Part shown: one piece after another, positions 42,221 through 50,250 of the stretch | Numbering within the stretch: position 1 is the stretch's first letter | How the letters are laid out: each line of letters opens with the position of its first letter | DNA from: Candidatus Fermentimicrarchaeum limneticum | GTDB taxonomy: Archaea > Micrarchaeota > Micrarchaeia > Burarchaeales > Fermentimicrarchaeaceae | Direction: 5' to 3' | NCBI GenBank assembly: GCA_013426015.1 | Contig: CP058998.1 | Location: 372,001-436,000 of the forward strand | DNA: 64,000 nucleotides | The notes under the pieces: model-generated | Seen by the model: the letters and a program-made list of their open reading frames with translations, nothing else | What the model was told of the DNA's origin: nothing | Database searches by the model: none | Translations under genes and position numbers: made by a program

Positions 42221-42511
42221 ATGTCCCCAGGGGAACAGGCCTGGTATCAATTCGCACTAAGCGTCGGGCTTGTTTTCCTGATTGCGGTGTTCCTTTGGAC
42301 TGCGGTAGACGGTGCCAGCAAGGCACGCCAGGTGAGCCAGTTCCTGAGTACCGCAGCCGTCAACTTCTCGAAGCCGTATGTCCTATGTGACAACTTCATG
42401 GGCTTCCAATTCCCGGCACCGCTGAATTGCTCATGCTCGAATCAGACCTTGCTTCAGGTTTCGGAAACAGCTTCAACAAATCTTTCCAGTTTAGTTGTAT
42501 ATAAATCATAG
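42221..42511 (+). CDS. Membrane-anchored small protein, 96 aa (copy 2)
   Basis: Same as 16232-16522. Confidence 0.55.
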   Translation: MSPGEQAWYQFALSVGLVFLIAVFLWTAVDGASKARQVSQFLSTAAVNFSKPYVLCDNFMGFQFPAPLNCSCSNQTLLQVSETASTNLSSLVVYKS

Positions 42512-43067
42512 GCCTTTTTGGGTCATCCCACCCAAACCATTTCATGAACTGATAGGGGTTACTCCAACCATGGTAAACAGCAAAGTGCGTAGCTCTGCAA
42601 TGCCTGAGATAATGCGGGTGCATCTTAAAATCAAGCAGTTCAATATACTCCCTCTCTTTGGTTATAGCTCGAATATCAAATACCAGATGCGAGAAGATGT
42701 TCCATGCTCGGGTTCTGGAATAATGGAATAGCTTGGCGTTCTCATCATCCTTACATTCTCTCCAAGCCCAGATGTCGGCAGCCATCTTACCTTCAATCCC
42801 TTCTTTCGGTATTGGTAAAGTCCTTACTGGTAGCATACTTTTCTTCTTCAGGGTCATAACCTTGAAGATGTATGCCTCCCTTCCTCCATCTTCCCCTTCC
42901 CAAATGTCACGCTTCGTAATTGCAAGCGCCTCGCTCACCCTTGCACCGGTCACATAAAGCGTGTAGAATAATGCACGCTGCTCAGGATTATGTAACAGCT
43001 GGCCCATGTCGAATATCTCCTCCATGCTGTTTATCGCAAAGGGGATTGGCTTCTTGAACAGCGCCAT
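42396..43067 (-). CDS. Second tyrosine recombinase, 223 aa (copy 2)
   Basis: Same as 16407-17078. Confidence 0.8.
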   Translation of the reverse strand: MALFKKPIPFAINSMEEIFDMGQLLHNPEQRALFYTLYVTGARVSEALAITKRDIWEGEDGGREAYIFKVMTLKKKSMLPVRTLPIPKEGIEGKMAADIWAWRECKDDENAKLFHYSRTRAWNIFSHLVFDIRAITKEREYIELLDFKMHPHYLRHCRATHFAVYHGWSNPYQFMKWFGWDDPKRPMIYIQLNWKDLLKLFPKPEARSDSSMSNSAVPGIGSP

Positions 43068-43277
43068 GGTAATGTAATAAGCATACAACTATATTAACCG
43101 GAATATTTTGTCACAGGAAAAAGGTATTAGCCAAACTTTAAACGTGACATTCACCAGTATTATGTCATCTCCCCTATGGTGCGCGTGGAAATGGTTATTC
43201 TACTAACTATAATTATTAAATTAGAGTTTACATATTGGAATTTAGAAAAAAGACTTATAAGGACGTAACTGCTCCCG

Positions 43278-43296
43278 AAAATATTCACTTATATAA
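43278..43296 (+). promoter_or_regulatory. Promoter class B, second site (copy 2)
   Basis: Same as 17289-17307. Confidence 0.75.
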
Positions 43297-43321
43297 AACC
43301 CCTGCATACTAACCTTATGAC

Positions 43322-43879
43322 ATGGGAGAAATCCCCCAGCCAACCCAAAATGTCATAGTTTCAGGGCAGCTGCATGACAAGGAAACGACCAAATGGATGC
43401 TGATGTATGATGATCTGCTTGATGCCTTCTACCACGATATGAAGCATGAAGTCAAGGTGACTGATGGGAAAGCGATAAGATGGATTACGAATAACCCAGA
43501 TGCAAAGCCATTCCTGAATGAGGAAGGTACTCTTTACATCATCTCAATGCTCAGGGATCCGACAAGCAAGAATACCCTTATGGGGAACATCAGCGAAGCC
43601 GAGGCCTACAAGTTCGCCCTTTCAATATCAGATGCAGTAGCCAAGGGCCTCTTTCTGAACCAGGAGGATTTCGGCATGGAGACGACTACATGGCCGTTCA
43701 TAATGGAGAAGATCAGGGATATTGTGTTTTTCGCGCTCACCAGGCCCATAGGGGGAGAGGAGCGCAAGAAGTTCCACGAAAGCAGGTCGGTAACTGAGGT
43801 GACATCCAACCGTCCAGTAGAGCAGAAGAGTTCGGGAGGGTGGAATCTGGGGCCGCTCAAGCTGTTCGGGGGAAGATAA
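43322..43879 (+). CDS. Unknown soluble protein, 185 aa (copy 2)
   Basis: Same as 17333-17890. Confidence 0.7.
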   Translation: MGEIPQPTQNVIVSGQLHDKETTKWMLMYDDLLDAFYHDMKHEVKVTDGKAIRWITNNPDAKPFLNEEGTLYIISMLRDPTSKNTLMGNISEAEAYKFALSISDAVAKGLFLNQEDFGMETTTWPFIMEKIRDIVFFALTRPIGGEERKKFHESRSVTEVTSNRPVEQKSSGGWNLGPLKLFGGR

Positions 43880-43896
43880 AAAGGAGGAATGAGATT

Positions 43897-44604
43897 ATGA
43901 CTGAACTCATACCTGGATTTTCCATACCTCCAGATATGCTAAGCTCCATCATGGGGGCTGCCTTATGGATTAGTTTGATAATACTTGCAATCGTCGGCAT
44001 CATAATATTCATGGCATGGAGGCGGGGGGTGTGGATATTCAAGAAGTTCCCGACCCCCACCATCGTCTTTAATATGCTGGCAAACGGGCCGGAGGTATAC
44101 ACAAGCTGGCTGAGGTTCTACAAAGACGGAGACAAGGACATGATGGAGCTGAAGAACGGGGATTTCCGAGGCCCGAAATTCCCGGACAAGGAGCTGATGT
44201 GGGGGGAATACGCCATCCTCGTCATACCTGAAGTCGGTGAGGCCCATCCAACAGGAATAAGCATGGACAAGGTCCAGCTCGTGGACAAGAATGGTAAAGT
44301 CTACGAGAAGGACCTTCTGAAAATACTTCCGTTAATCAGGCACGATTCGAAGACCGCCTTCATAAACGAGCTGGAGAGGAATTCCACTCTGTTCAAGCTC
44401 GAAACCTGGCTGGGCAAATACGGGATTTACATGATTTTTGCAGTAGTCGTCATATTCTCCTTCTTGATATTGCAGAACATCAGCGGGATGATAAGCCAGG
44501 CACTAAGCCAGAACACACAAGCAGCAGAGAGGCTGGCGCAGGCATCCGAGAAGCTCGCAGAAGCCGTGAACAGGACGGGATACATCCTGCCTGGAGGGGG
44601 ATGA
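43897..44604 (+). CDS. Two-helix membrane protein, 235 aa (copy 2)
   Basis: Same as 17908-18615. Confidence 0.7.
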   Translation: MTELIPGFSIPPDMLSSIMGAALWISLIILAIVGIIIFMAWRRGVWIFKKFPTPTIVFNMLANGPEVYTSWLRFYKDGDKDMMELKNGDFRGPKFPDKELMWGEYAILVIPEVGEAHPTGISMDKVQLVDKNGKVYEKDLLKILPLIRHDSKTAFINELERNSTLFKLETWLGKYGIYMIFAVVVIFSFLILQNISGMISQALSQNTQAAERLAQASEKLAEAVNRTGYILPGGG

Positions 44605-45119
44605 TGCCCGAGAAGCCAGTAAAGACTGCGGAATACAACATGGGCGCTCTTGATTATGAGAGGCTGGGCATGTTCATAACGACTGCCTCCCAAGCGGTAC
44701 TCATCCTGCTGAACGATATCATGATTCAGGAGGACCCGTCAAGGATACTCTTCGCAACCGGGGCGGTGTACACCGTATACAGCGAGCTCAGGCGCTTCGC
44801 ATATGAGAACTCGGATATCCGAAAACGTTTTGATGAGGAATTCGAGGAAGTATTCCAGCTCGCATTGAACGAGGTGAATGATAACAAGGCGGTGATAATG
44901 GGCATACGGACCATGCAGCGTCCCGAATCCGATATCTGCATGGTGGACTGCCCCTGGGATTTGTACAAGAGGATAAGGGACCTCTATAACAAGGTGCTCA
45001 GTTTGAAGCATGAGTTCGGGTTCGATGTCCCGACGAAAGAAAAGAGGGATCTGAGCAAGGGATTCAAGGAGATGGAGGATCTGAAATGGAAGTCCAAAGA
45101 TATCTCGACCAGCTCATAG
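44601..45119 (+). CDS. Unknown helical protein, 172 aa (copy 2)
   Basis: Same as 18612-19130. Confidence 0.65.
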   Translation: MMPEKPVKTAEYNMGALDYERLGMFITTASQAVLILLNDIMIQEDPSRILFATGAVYTVYSELRRFAYENSDIRKRFDEEFEEVFQLALNEVNDNKAVIMGIRTMQRPESDICMVDCPWDLYKRIRDLYNKVLSLKHEFGFDVPTKEKRDLSKGFKEMEDLKWKSKDISTSS

Positions 45120-46081
45120 ACAAGAAAGACTTCATCAAGCCGCTTGACAACTTCGCGAAGAAGGAGATAATCCCAAGGCTTGAGAAGAAGTTCGATGTCT
45201 CAATGGTAATCACAGGGGACAAGGGAGTCGGAAAGTCAACGCTCAGCTGGTGGATCAGCGGGTTTATCGACAAGAAAGCCGACATACTGAGAAACTTCCT
45301 CTTCAAGCCATATGCGAAGCAAATCAAGGAAAGGATCTGGACGCTCGAGGAGCGGAGCGTGATAATAATAGACGAGGGCATCAAGGCGCTTTACAGGCAG
45401 AACTGGTACCAGGAAGTCCAGAAGTCGCTTTTCGAGACCCTGAATACCACGAGGATAAAGCACCAGGTGGTAATCGTCTGCATCCCGAACTTCTACGACC
45501 TGAGGAGCAGCTTCACGAAGACGCTGGTGAACTACTGGGTGCACATCCCGGAAAGAGGGTTTGCGGTGATAATGGGGAAGTCGCCGATTCCTTTCAAGCC
45601 GGACCCATGGAACATGAAGCAGAACCTCAAGATATACGAGGAGGCGACGAAGAAGATGTCCGTTTCGGAAATAGCGAATGACCTCGAGTTCCAGCTCGGC
45701 GTCTACGAGAAAATCCCGAACTACCTCGGCTTCATCCAGTTCCCGCAGATGCCGCCGGAAGAGGAAGTAATCTATAAGAAATATTCCGACCCCGCGAAGA
45801 AGGAGATGAGTTTCGAGGAGCATTACCTTGAGGAGAAGACATCCGACAGGGAGAAGAAGCTGAGGAGCTGCCTCGCAAAGGCGATGTTCGTGCTGAACAA
45901 GAAGATTAGTTCGCCTTGGTCGCAGGCGAGGATATCCGCCGAGCTCGGGATAGACGACGCGACCATTTCGCTATGGCTCAAGAATTATCGTGCTGAACTG
46001 GAGGCTCAAAAGCCTCAGGAGGTGCAGGTAAATGAAAATGCAGTTGTTGCAGATATTGGTAGACCCGAAGGGGCAGTATGA
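45086..46081 (+). CDS. P-loop ATPase with helix-turn-helix, 331 aa (copy 2)
   Basis: Same as 19097-20092. Confidence 0.8.
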   Translation: MEVQRYLDQLIDKKDFIKPLDNFAKKEIIPRLEKKFDVSMVITGDKGVGKSTLSWWISGFIDKKADILRNFLFKPYAKQIKERIWTLEERSVIIIDEGIKALYRQNWYQEVQKSLFETLNTTRIKHQVVIVCIPNFYDLRSSFTKTLVNYWVHIPERGFAVIMGKSPIPFKPDPWNMKQNLKIYEEATKKMSVSEIANDLEFQLGVYEKIPNYLGFIQFPQMPPEEEVIYKKYSDPAKKEMSFEEHYLEEKTSDREKKLRSCLAKAMFVLNKKISSPWSQARISAELGIDDATISLWLKNYRAELEAQKPQEVQVNENAVVADIGRPEGAV

Positions 46082-46226
46082 TCTGCCGACCGGAGGCAGG
46101 ACCGTATGCTATGTCACAGAGCACATAGACTCTGACATGGTTGGGGAAGGCGTCAGGATTTGGGCGATGGTCGAAATCCAGGCGGACATGGTGAAGAAAG
46201 AGGAGAAGGATGAGGATAGAAGATAA
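46032..46226 (+). CDS. Small hypothetical protein, 64 aa (copy 2)
   Basis: Same as 20043-20237. Confidence 0.55.
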   Translation: MKMQLLQILVDPKGQYDLPTGGRTVCYVTEHIDSDMVGEGVRIWAMVEIQADMVKKEEKDEDRR

Positions 46227-46407
46227 GTTCCTGAATCTTGCAGAGGGACATCTCAACCATCTGCGGGATTACAGGCACCGCACTATACTGGACAATGTCT
46301 TCGCAGCCATCCTCATACCGCCAATCGTCATAATCCTCATGTCGATTGTCATCAAGAACATCATAATCGAATTCGCAAAGAATCTATTCGGGGTGTACCA
46401 GGAATGA
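46210..46407 (+). CDS. Small membrane protein, 65 aa (copy 2)
   Basis: Same as 20221-20418. Confidence 0.6.
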   Translation: MRIEDKFLNLAEGHLNHLRDYRHRTILDNVFAAILIPPIVIILMSIVIKNIIIEFAKNLFGVYQE

Positions 46408-46946
46408 ACTTCCCAAAAATAGACAATAGGTTCTGGTTCGCAATCCCAATCAGCTTCTCTGTCTTATGCGCATTCTTCACAATCTCGGTATTCAATTCGT
46501 ACGCCCAGAAGGTGGATCAGAGGTTCGCAAGCCAGAACAGCAGGATCGGAGAGCTGGATAAGTTCAATGACACATACAAGCAGCAAGTCAATTCATACCT
46601 CGCATACCTCGCCACCGCCCAGAACACCCTCTCGCAGCAGGTCAATTTAACGTCTGAGGATAGCCTTCAGAGGATAAACTCGCTGAAAGAACAGGACAAA
46701 AACCTCCAGAACCAGCTCGATGCGCTCAACAAGACGCTTCTGGACATCAACTGCACAGGCACGAATACGACCATCATATACAACAATACGGTTCAAGTGC
46801 CAGTGCAGAATACCACGATAGACAGCCGGACTTGCAGGCAGAAACTCTTGGATTTGCACGGACTCGGGCCTTATTTTGACGTGGTAGCCTGCTGCGAACT
46901 GAGGCAGGTCGGGTATGCGGATGAGTGCTGTACTTGCTACCGATAA
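46404..46946 (+). CDS. Coiled-coil Cys-rich surface protein, 180 aa (copy 2)
   Basis: Same as 20415-20957. Here it is the last element gene before the chromosome; its stop is 15 bases from the sRNA D box on the other strand. Confidence 0.7.
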   Translation: MNFPKIDNRFWFAIPISFSVLCAFFTISVFNSYAQKVDQRFASQNSRIGELDKFNDTYKQQVNSYLAYLATAQNTLSQQVNLTSEDSLQRINSLKEQDKNLQNQLDALNKTLLDINCTGTNTTIIYNNTVQVPVQNTTIDSRTCRQKLLDLHGLGPYFDVVACCELRQVGYADECCTCYR

Positions 46947-46959
46947 GTTCTGATTCATT

Positions 46960-46977
46960 TCTCAGAGACTCAAGATC
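46960..46977. other. attR: element/chromosome junction
   Basis: Same core as at 20971-20988, followed by chromosomal DNA. It lies inside the D guide and D box of a C/D box sRNA gene on the minus strand. Integration therefore leaves that RNA gene whole, as many archaeal integrases do with tRNA genes. Confidence 0.8.
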
Positions 46978-47017
46978 TTCTTCATAAGCCAGAGGCTTCA
47001 GCGCAAGAGCTCATCAT
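46962..47017 (-). ncRNA. C/D box guide sRNA (attachment-site gene)
   Basis: On the minus strand the order is C box ATGATGA (47011-47017), a 9-base spacer, D' box CTGA (46998-47001), C'-like TGAAGA (46979-46984), a 13-base guide (46966-46978) and D box CTGA (46962-46965). Short flanking TTC and GAA can close a terminal stem. Size and box order fit archaeal 2'-O-methylation guides. The D guide is complementary to AGACTCAAGATCT, which contains the anticodon loop of archaeal tRNA-Leu(CAA), so it probably directs methylation there. The 9-base C-D' spacing is short, so the D' guide may be inactive. The D guide and D box are supplied mostly by the element. Confidence 0.7.
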
Positions 47018-47045
47018 CTGAATGTTTTTGAGGAAAGGTATTTAA

Positions 47046-47399
47046 TTAGTTAATCTTCTCGCCGCAGTTGAAGCAGTGCGAGGTATCTGCCGGGTTCTTG
47101 GCCTTGCATTTAGGACATACAAGCATGAGCAGTCTCCCTTTGGACTTTTCTTCCAAGGCTTCCCCTCTGCCCCTCTCCAGCTCCCTGCCGACAAGCCTGA
47201 GGAATACCTTGAAGCTTTCATAGGCGAAGAACAAGGCGCCGATCACTACCAACGGGATTAGCAACAGGTATATCGTAAAGCCCTGCTGCATGTACACAAG
47301 CAGCATTGTTACGACAGCCGCAAAGAGTATTATTGCAAAACCGGGGAAATTCTCATCGCTTGTTATGCCCCTGCTGTTCGGAGACTTCTGCATGTTCAT
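47046..47399 (-). CDS. Membrane protein with C-terminal zinc ribbon, 117 aa
   Basis: Two hydrophobic helices (about residues 20-38 and 43-62), a charged amphipathic segment, then CPKCKAKNPADTSHCFNCG, a typical zinc ribbon. First host gene beyond the integration site, reading towards it. Function unknown. Confidence 0.65.
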   Translation of the reverse strand: MNMQKSPNSRGITSDENFPGFAIILFAAVVTMLLVYMQQGFTIYLLLIPLVVIGALFFAYESFKVFLRLVGRELERGRGEALEEKSKGRLLMLVCPKCKAKNPADTSHCFNCGEKIN

Positions 47400-47472
47400 A
47401 GCTTAGTTAGAGGATGTATATTAAGCTAATCTTCACCTATGTATCACATATAGCACGTATTATGTATATAAT

Positions 47473-47586
47473 GTGACATGCTCCCACCCTTGAAAGGTGT
47501 GTGCTTCCTGATTCACAGCCGAAACTTTTGTTCCAGACTCCAACAGGCTTTTAGTTCCGTTGTGCCCCAACGTACTGAGGATATTA
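47473..47586 (-). pseudogene. Remnant of an IS200/IS605-type tnpB 3' end with right end
   Basis: On the minus strand the frame reads NILSTLGHNG, then AVNQEAHTF, the pattern at the C-terminus of many TnpB proteins (AAKNIL, NQEA). It is followed by GGGAGCATGTCAC, nearly the right-end sequence after the intact tnpB here (GGGAGGATGTCAC at 53014). The 5' part of the gene is gone. Confidence 0.6.
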
Positions 47587-47691
47587 TGAGATGGCGGATA
47601 TATATAAATATTCGTTCTCATCTCACTTCTGAAGAATGTGGGATTTCCCGCTCACTTTGTTAAATATTAGTAAGTTGCCAAGTTTACAGCT

Positions 47692-48095
47692 ATGACATAC
47701 GCCTATGCAAAGCCTGGAGGGATGGCTAATTCTGCACGGTCTACGGCTCAAAGGACGAAATCCAAACGGTCAATGCTTTTGACTTTGAATTCAGAAGATG
47801 GCCAAGGGTCTGGAGCGCAAGAAAGGTGCTCGAAAAAAAGGATAGTTGCGAGATCGTTGACATTGCCTCGGTATTCGTGAAGGGTGATGGGAATGGAGTG
47901 CTCTTCACAGCGGCGAGATGGAGAAGGGAGAATGGAAAAGTTGCAGGGGAGCTTCAGTGGAATGTGTTCCTTCATTTCAGCATGTCGCTTTTCACAACTT
48001 TTGCACAATTGGAGAAGGTTGAGAGCGATTTCGAGAAGAAGGAGTTTGGGAACGAGCATTCCAACACAAGCTTAAAAAACAACCTTTTTAAATAA
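47692..48095 (+). pseudogene. Probably frameshifted host gene
   Basis: TATA-like GTTAAATATTA (47660) is correctly placed for ATG 47692. The first frame begins MTYAYAKPGGMAN. From about 47727 another frame continues as FCTVYGSKDEIQTVNAFDF, then RRWPRVWSARKVLEKK and on to 48095. In that frame a TAA at about 47724 blocks the upstream part and no ATG is available until GTG 47826. One indel near 47725 would join both into about 130 residues. Product unknown. Either a broken gene or a sequencing indel. Confidence 0.5.
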
Positions 48096-48199
48096 AGAGA
48101 AGCATATGTTATGCAGCGTGAGAGGATGCAGAGAGGGGATTTGCTTCATTGACTTCTTTTCAGTTTTCCCTAGCTGCGCTTTCATGAGAGGTGTTCCAG

Positions 48200-49498
48200 A
48201 TGACCAGTCCTGAATCTGTTTCAAACCCAAAAGGAATGAGGGATCTGAAGTCAGACGAGATGAAGGTCAGAGAAAGGATGATGGAGAGGATGAAGGGAGT
48301 TTTCAGACTTTACGGCTTCGTCCCACTTGAGACCCCTGCGCTAGAGAACTGGGAGGTCCTTTCGGCAAAGGGAGCCGGAGGGGAGGAGATACTGAATGAA
48401 ACCTACAACTTCGAGGACAAGGGCGGGAGGAGGATCGGCCTCAGGTATGACCTTACAGTTCCGTTGGCAAGGTTCGTTGCGATGAGCCCCAGCATGCCGC
48501 TGCCGTTCAAAAGGTATCAGATTGGCAGCGTATGGAGGTACGGGGACGTTGCACGAGGCAGGCTAAGGGAGTTCTGGCAGGCTGATGTAGATATAGTCGG
48601 TTCTGAAAGCATGCTTGCAGATGCGGAGGTAATTGCCTGCACAATTGATGTTTTCAGGGCGCTGGGCTTCAAAAACTTCACAGTCAGGCTGAACAACAGG
48701 AAAATCCTGTCTGCAATGATGGCTTTTGCAGGGGTTGAAGGCGGCAGGGTGGATGACGCATTCCGGGCAATAGACAAGCTGGAGAAGGTTGGCAGGGAGA
48801 AGGTGCTTGAGGAGCTTTCCCAGAGGGGCGTTGGAGAGGGTGCTTCCGGCAAACTGATGGAGCTGCTCTCGCTTGAAGGCAGCCCGAAAGAGCTTCTAGG
48901 GAAGGCTGAGAAGCTGATTGGCAAAGCAGAGGATGGGAAACAGGGAATCGGGGAGCTGAAGGAACTGCTCTCATATCTGGAGAAGATGGGCGTCGAAAAA
49001 AACGTCAAAGTGGACTTCAGCCTTGCAAGAGGCATGGAATACTACACCGGCCCGATTTTCGAGGTATTCTTCTCGAAGGAGGTAGGAAGCCTTGCAGGAG
49101 GGGGCAGGTACGACAGGATGATAGGCCTCTTCCTTGGAAAGGAGATAGCCGCAACAGGGATAAGCTTCGGGATTGAGAGGATAGCCGAGGTTTTGGAAGG
49201 AGGAGAAAAGAAAGCGGATAAAAGCGTGTTCATAGCATGCGTGGACGAAAGCCTGATTGGAGAGGCAGTTGGGATGGCAAGGAAGTTCAGGGAGAACGGC
49301 ATACCTGCGATGGTTGACCTGAGGAAAAGATCTCTTGCAAAGCAGCTTGGCTACGCCGATTCACTCAATGTGTCCTATGTCGTGATAATAGGGAAGAACG
49401 AACTTAAGGAGGGCAAGGTGAAGCTGAGGGATTTCGGAAGCGGGGAGGAGAAACTCCTGACTGCGGATGAATGCATAAAATTAATTAAAAACAGGTAG
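48200..49498 (+). CDS. hisS: Histidyl-tRNA synthetase, 432 aa
   Basis: Class II aminoacyl-tRNA synthetase attaching histidine to tRNA-His. Motif 1 region PKGMRDL, motif 2 around YQIGSVWRYG followed by EFWQADVDI, histidine-specific LARGMEYYTG and GGGRYDRMIG, and a C-terminal anticodon-binding domain (from about residue 340). Length fits the family. Start taken at ATG 48200 with GAGGTG six bases upstream; GTG 48191 is in frame. TATA-like TTTTTAAATAAAG lies near 48085. Confidence 0.95.
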   Translation: MTSPESVSNPKGMRDLKSDEMKVRERMMERMKGVFRLYGFVPLETPALENWEVLSAKGAGGEEILNETYNFEDKGGRRIGLRYDLTVPLARFVAMSPSMPLPFKRYQIGSVWRYGDVARGRLREFWQADVDIVGSESMLADAEVIACTIDVFRALGFKNFTVRLNNRKILSAMMAFAGVEGGRVDDAFRAIDKLEKVGREKVLEELSQRGVGEGASGKLMELLSLEGSPKELLGKAEKLIGKAEDGKQGIGELKELLSYLEKMGVEKNVKVDFSLARGMEYYTGPIFEVFFSKEVGSLAGGGRYDRMIGLFLGKEIAATGISFGIERIAEVLEGGEKKADKSVFIACVDESLIGEAVGMARKFRENGIPAMVDLRKRSLAKQLGYADSLNVSYVVIIGKNELKEGKVKLRDFGSGEEKLLTADECIKLIKNR

Positions 49499-49540
49499 GT
49501 ATATATTCAAATTCCGGCAAAATATATTTAAGGTGGTTGC

Positions 49541-49705
49541 ATGGTGATGGATTGGGGAAGCACGAGGGCATGCCTTGTGTGCTTCTCAAAAGACGGCATA
49601 TCGGTGAGGTTGGAACTTCAGAACGATGTGTACGTATGCCCAAGAAACCCAGAGCACAGATTCAGTATGAAGGACGGCAAGCTGGAGAGGTTGTCTAATG
49701 AGTGA
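49541..49705 (+). CDS. Small Cys-containing protein, 54 aa
   Basis: Preceded by TATA-like AAATATATTTAAGG (49520-49533), so nearly leaderless; ATG 49547 also possible. CLVC and a later CPRNPEH suggest zinc binding. Overlaps the next start by eight bases, indicating an operon. Confidence 0.55.
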   Translation: MVMDWGSTRACLVCFSKDGISVRLELQNDVYVCPRNPEHRFSMKDGKLERLSNE

Positions 49706-50201
49706 AAGGTCTGTTGAGGAAGTAAATGACGGGATAGTCAGCAAGGGCGGGCTGCTCGTGAACATGTATTTTGACATGCACGGTAACTCTGGCGAGGTTA
49801 TACAGCACTCGCTTGTCGACATGATAGGCAAGATTACCCATGAGCCCGGAGTTGTCTATGCAACAGGAGCAGTTGACGAGCCTATTGAGTACGAGTCCTT
49901 GTATTCCAGCTGCGCTGAGGTGAAGCTGCTAGCAAGGGATTTGAACTCGCTTATCAACGTCTGCTTCAGGTACGGCCCTGTGGGGATAGAAGTGCTGAAA
50001 CCTGAGGAGATAAAGCTGAGTCTCCCGCAGCTTCACGAGCTGCTGCTGAATGTTTCACAGACTTCCCAGGAGTTCACAAAATACATCTATGAGAAGCTTA
50101 TGGATCCGGAGGAGAGGGTGGAATACCACAAGAAGCTCATAAACAAGGCCGAGCTTGCCAAGAAGCTTGTTGAGAAAGGCAAGCCTGCAACGAAGAAGTG
50201 A
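49698..50201 (+). CDS. Conserved-looking archaeal protein of unknown function, 167 aa
   Basis: An N-terminal beta-alpha region (GLLVNMYFDMHG, GVVYATGAVDEPIE) is followed by a helical C-terminus ending in a Lys-rich tail (KPATKK). No catalytic motif seen. Translationally coupled to the 54-aa gene; upstream of hsp20 with a separate promoter between. Confidence 0.65.
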   Translation: MSERSVEEVNDGIVSKGGLLVNMYFDMHGNSGEVIQHSLVDMIGKITHEPGVVYATGAVDEPIEYESLYSSCAEVKLLARDLNSLINVCFRYGPVGIEVLKPEEIKLSLPQLHELLLNVSQTSQEFTKYIYEKLMDPEERVEYHKKLINKAELAKKLVEKGKPATKK

Positions 50202-50250
50202 AAAATTATTTATAACTGCTCGTTCTAATTGAATAAGGGAAGGTGAGAGA

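Larger units (their letters stand above)
20989..46977. mobile_element. Integrated archaeal virus-like element, copy 2 (complete, 25,989 bp)
   Basis: Complete unit bounded by the same att core on both sides (ends at 20988 and 46977). It begins with the integrase gene reading away from the att site and ends with the coiled-coil membrane protein gene. Nearly all genes read rightwards; exceptions are a membrane protein, one AbrB-like regulator and the second recombinase. The right boundary is read directly from the point where the two copies diverge. Confidence 0.9.
25990..46977 (+). repeat. Long direct repeat, second instance
   Basis: Second instance of the 20,988-base repeat. It ends at the chromosomal junction. 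Lack of visible divergence means either very recent tandem integration or a contig assembled through a circular or concatemeric form. Confidence 0.95.

Noticed and set aside
46954-47020. tRNA-Leu(CAA) gene as the attachment site
   Set aside because: The plus strand has the anticodon-loop sequence but no T-arm, acceptor stems or D-arm around it, whereas the minus strand has ordered C, D', C' and D boxes.
47748-48059. 103-aa minus-strand ORF with CKSC
   Set aside because: Lies opposite the better-supported plus-strand gene; no promoter or ribosome-binding site. I cannot fully exclude it.
48517-49302. Minus-strand ORFs opposite hisS
   Set aside because: Ser/Pro-rich shadows of the histidyl-tRNA synthetase gene.
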